A stretch of 5,055 bases of DNA from Candidatus Bathyarchaeota archaeon. Its GTDB lineage: Archaea > Thermoproteota > Bathyarchaeia > Bathyarchaeales > Bathyarchaeaceae. A program made the position numbers and the translations under genes. Below, piece by piece: positions 4,215 to 5,055 of the stretch. The notes beneath the pieces are model-generated. The model saw only the letters and a program-made list of their open reading frames with translations, made no database searches and was not told the DNA's origin. Where the stretch lies: NCBI GenBank assembly GCA_020356305.1, contig CP070636.1, positions 1,597,726 to 1,602,780 on the forward strand. The letters run 5' to 3'. Numbering within the stretch: position 1 is the stretch's first letter; each line of letters begins with the position of its first letter.

Positions 4215-5055
4215 TTAAGTCCCCAATATTCGTTTAACTGTGCGGAGTGCTTCTCCCGATGTTTCTATGGTTTTTGCAATGTCGCCTTTTGTGTGTGCAA
4301 CAGACACGTACCACTCGTCCAAAAGACTAGGTGACCATGGAATAACATCCTTGTTCAACATATTGAACCAGAATTCCCATGCCTTTTCAGCGTCGGTAGT
4401 TGCTGCGGTTCTGTAGTCTACAGGTTCGACGTCCGTAAAGAATATGTATCCAACGGGGCCCACGCCCTTTACCTGTGCCGTGACGCCGACATCTTCCACC
4501 ATGTCTTTTACGCCTTTCAACAGGTCGTTGCCTCGATCAGTTATGTATCTATGCGCCTTGTTCGTCATGACCTTTGTCAAGCACGCTAGCCCTGCAGAGA
4601 CGGAGAGGGGATTCGCGCAGTACGAACCGGCCGCCCACGTTCGCCCATTAAGGCCCATCAGCTCCATAATCTCCTTTTTCCCTCCGAACGCTGCTAATGG
4701 AAGTCCTCCTCCAATAGCTTTGGCAAGAGTTATCAGGTCTGGTTTTATATTGAGAAGTTCGCTGGCTCCGCCGGGAGCAACTCTGCAACCCGTTTTCACC
4801 TCATCGAAGATGAGCACGATGTTGTACTCTTCGGTTAGTTTGCGGACACGCTCGAGGTAGCCGCGTTTGGGAAGAACCACGCCCGAATTCAGCATTATAG
4901 GCTCCATTATCACCGCTGCGATTTCACCTTCATGTCTTCGAAACAGGGTCTCCATAGCCTCCGCGTCGTTGAATGGAACTACAAGAGTGTTTTTCACAGC
5001 GTCTCTTGGCATGCCTTCAGACTCGATAACGGGGGTGGGCGCCCATTTGGGTCCA
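4215..5055 (-). CDS. Class III PLP aminotransferase, glutamate-1-semialdehyde aminomutase-like, 3' part
   Basis: The frame stays open to the window edge beyond ATG 5012 (GPKWAPTPVIESEG precedes it), so the 5' end is missing and 279 residues are visible. Class III fold-type I signatures are present: EPIMLNSGVVLPKRGYL, IFDEVKTGCRVAPGG with the PLP-pyridine Asp (codon 4803-4805), and TLAKAIGGGLPLAAFGG with the PLP Lys (codon 4719-4721). The C-terminal FFTD...DEWYVSVAHTKGDI resembles the end of HemL. HemL converts glutamate-1-semialdehyde to 5-aminolevulinate for tetrapyrroles. Canonical HemL usually has TGFR where this has TGCR, and GSYCANPLS differs from the usual HemL segment, so a related aminotransferase is equally likely. 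No other haem gene is in view. Stop is TAA 4217-4215, followed by a short GGGG/CCCC hairpin. Confidence 0.85.
   Translation of the reverse strand, partial: GPKWAPTPVIESEGMPRDAVKNTLVVPFNDAEAMETLFRRHEGEIAAVIMEPIMLNSGVVLPKRGYLERVRKLTEEYNIVLIFDEVKTGCRVAPGGASELLNIKPDLITLAKAIGGGLPLAAFGGKKEIMELMGLNGRTWAAGSYCANPLSVSAGLACLTKVMTNKAHRYITDRGNDLLKGVKDMVEDVGVTAQVKGVGPVGYIFFTDVEPVDYRTAATTDAEKAWEFWFNMLNKDVIPWSPSLLDEWYVSVAHTKGDIAKTIETSGEALRTVKRILGT

Noticed and set aside
4210..4224. GGGG/CCCC hairpin at the aminotransferase stop as a terminator
   Set aside because: Only 4 bp and no U-run follows on the minus strand.
4444..4860. 138-codon plus-strand frame
   Set aside because: Antisense shadow of the class III aminotransferase.
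1..5055. CRISPR arrays, insertion sequences, defence or toxin-antitoxin genes
   Set aside because: No spaced direct repeats, transposase, terminal repeats or such domains were seen.

Overview
The window looks archaeal, most likely from the TACK branch (a Bathyarchaeia-like or other Thermoproteota genome). The reasons are a DUF1512 gene, a family described mainly from crenarchaea; a type II (archaeal/eukaryotic class) methionine aminopeptidase; TATA/BRE promoters; a purine-rich Shine-Dalgarno matching an archaeal 16S tail; and a tRNA gene broken by bulge-helix-bulge (BHB) introns. The exact lineage is inference.

Layout. 1-957 (+) is the 3' part of a DUF362 gene. After a short AT-rich gap, 1080-1277 (-) is a tRNA-Trp(CCA) gene with three introns: D-loop, position 37/38 and variable loop 43/44. 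The middle intron carries two guide-like segments that satisfy the box C/D N+5 rule for tRNA positions 34 and 39. Head to head with it, across a shared divergent promoter, lies a 5S rRNA gene at 1369-1521 (+), which carries an unusual 28-nt insertion in loop C. Then come a DUF1512 membrane protein (1611-2732, +), interrupted in frame by one TAG, and a small two-helix membrane protein with a C-terminal zinc ribbon (2742-3155, +), probably in one operon. On the minus strand, map (3147-4049) converges on and overlaps the zinc-ribbon gene by 9 nt. Upstream of map, across a 165-nt gap, is the 3' part of a glutamate-1-semialdehyde-aminomutase-like class III aminotransferase (4215-5055, -), which runs off the window.

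How it fits together. The centre is a translation-related island: tRNA-Trp, 5S rRNA and methionine aminopeptidase, plus the uncharacterised DUF1512/zinc-ribbon pair. The most notable signal is architectural. The variable-loop tRNA intron and the 5S insertion fold the same way: a 4-bp central helix, two 3-nt bulges, a 7-bp stem and a 5-6 nt loop. The 5S insert may therefore be a 26-nt BHB mini-intron, though a permanent expansion hairpin is equally possible. The second notable signal is the single in-frame TAG in an otherwise full-length DUF1512 gene.
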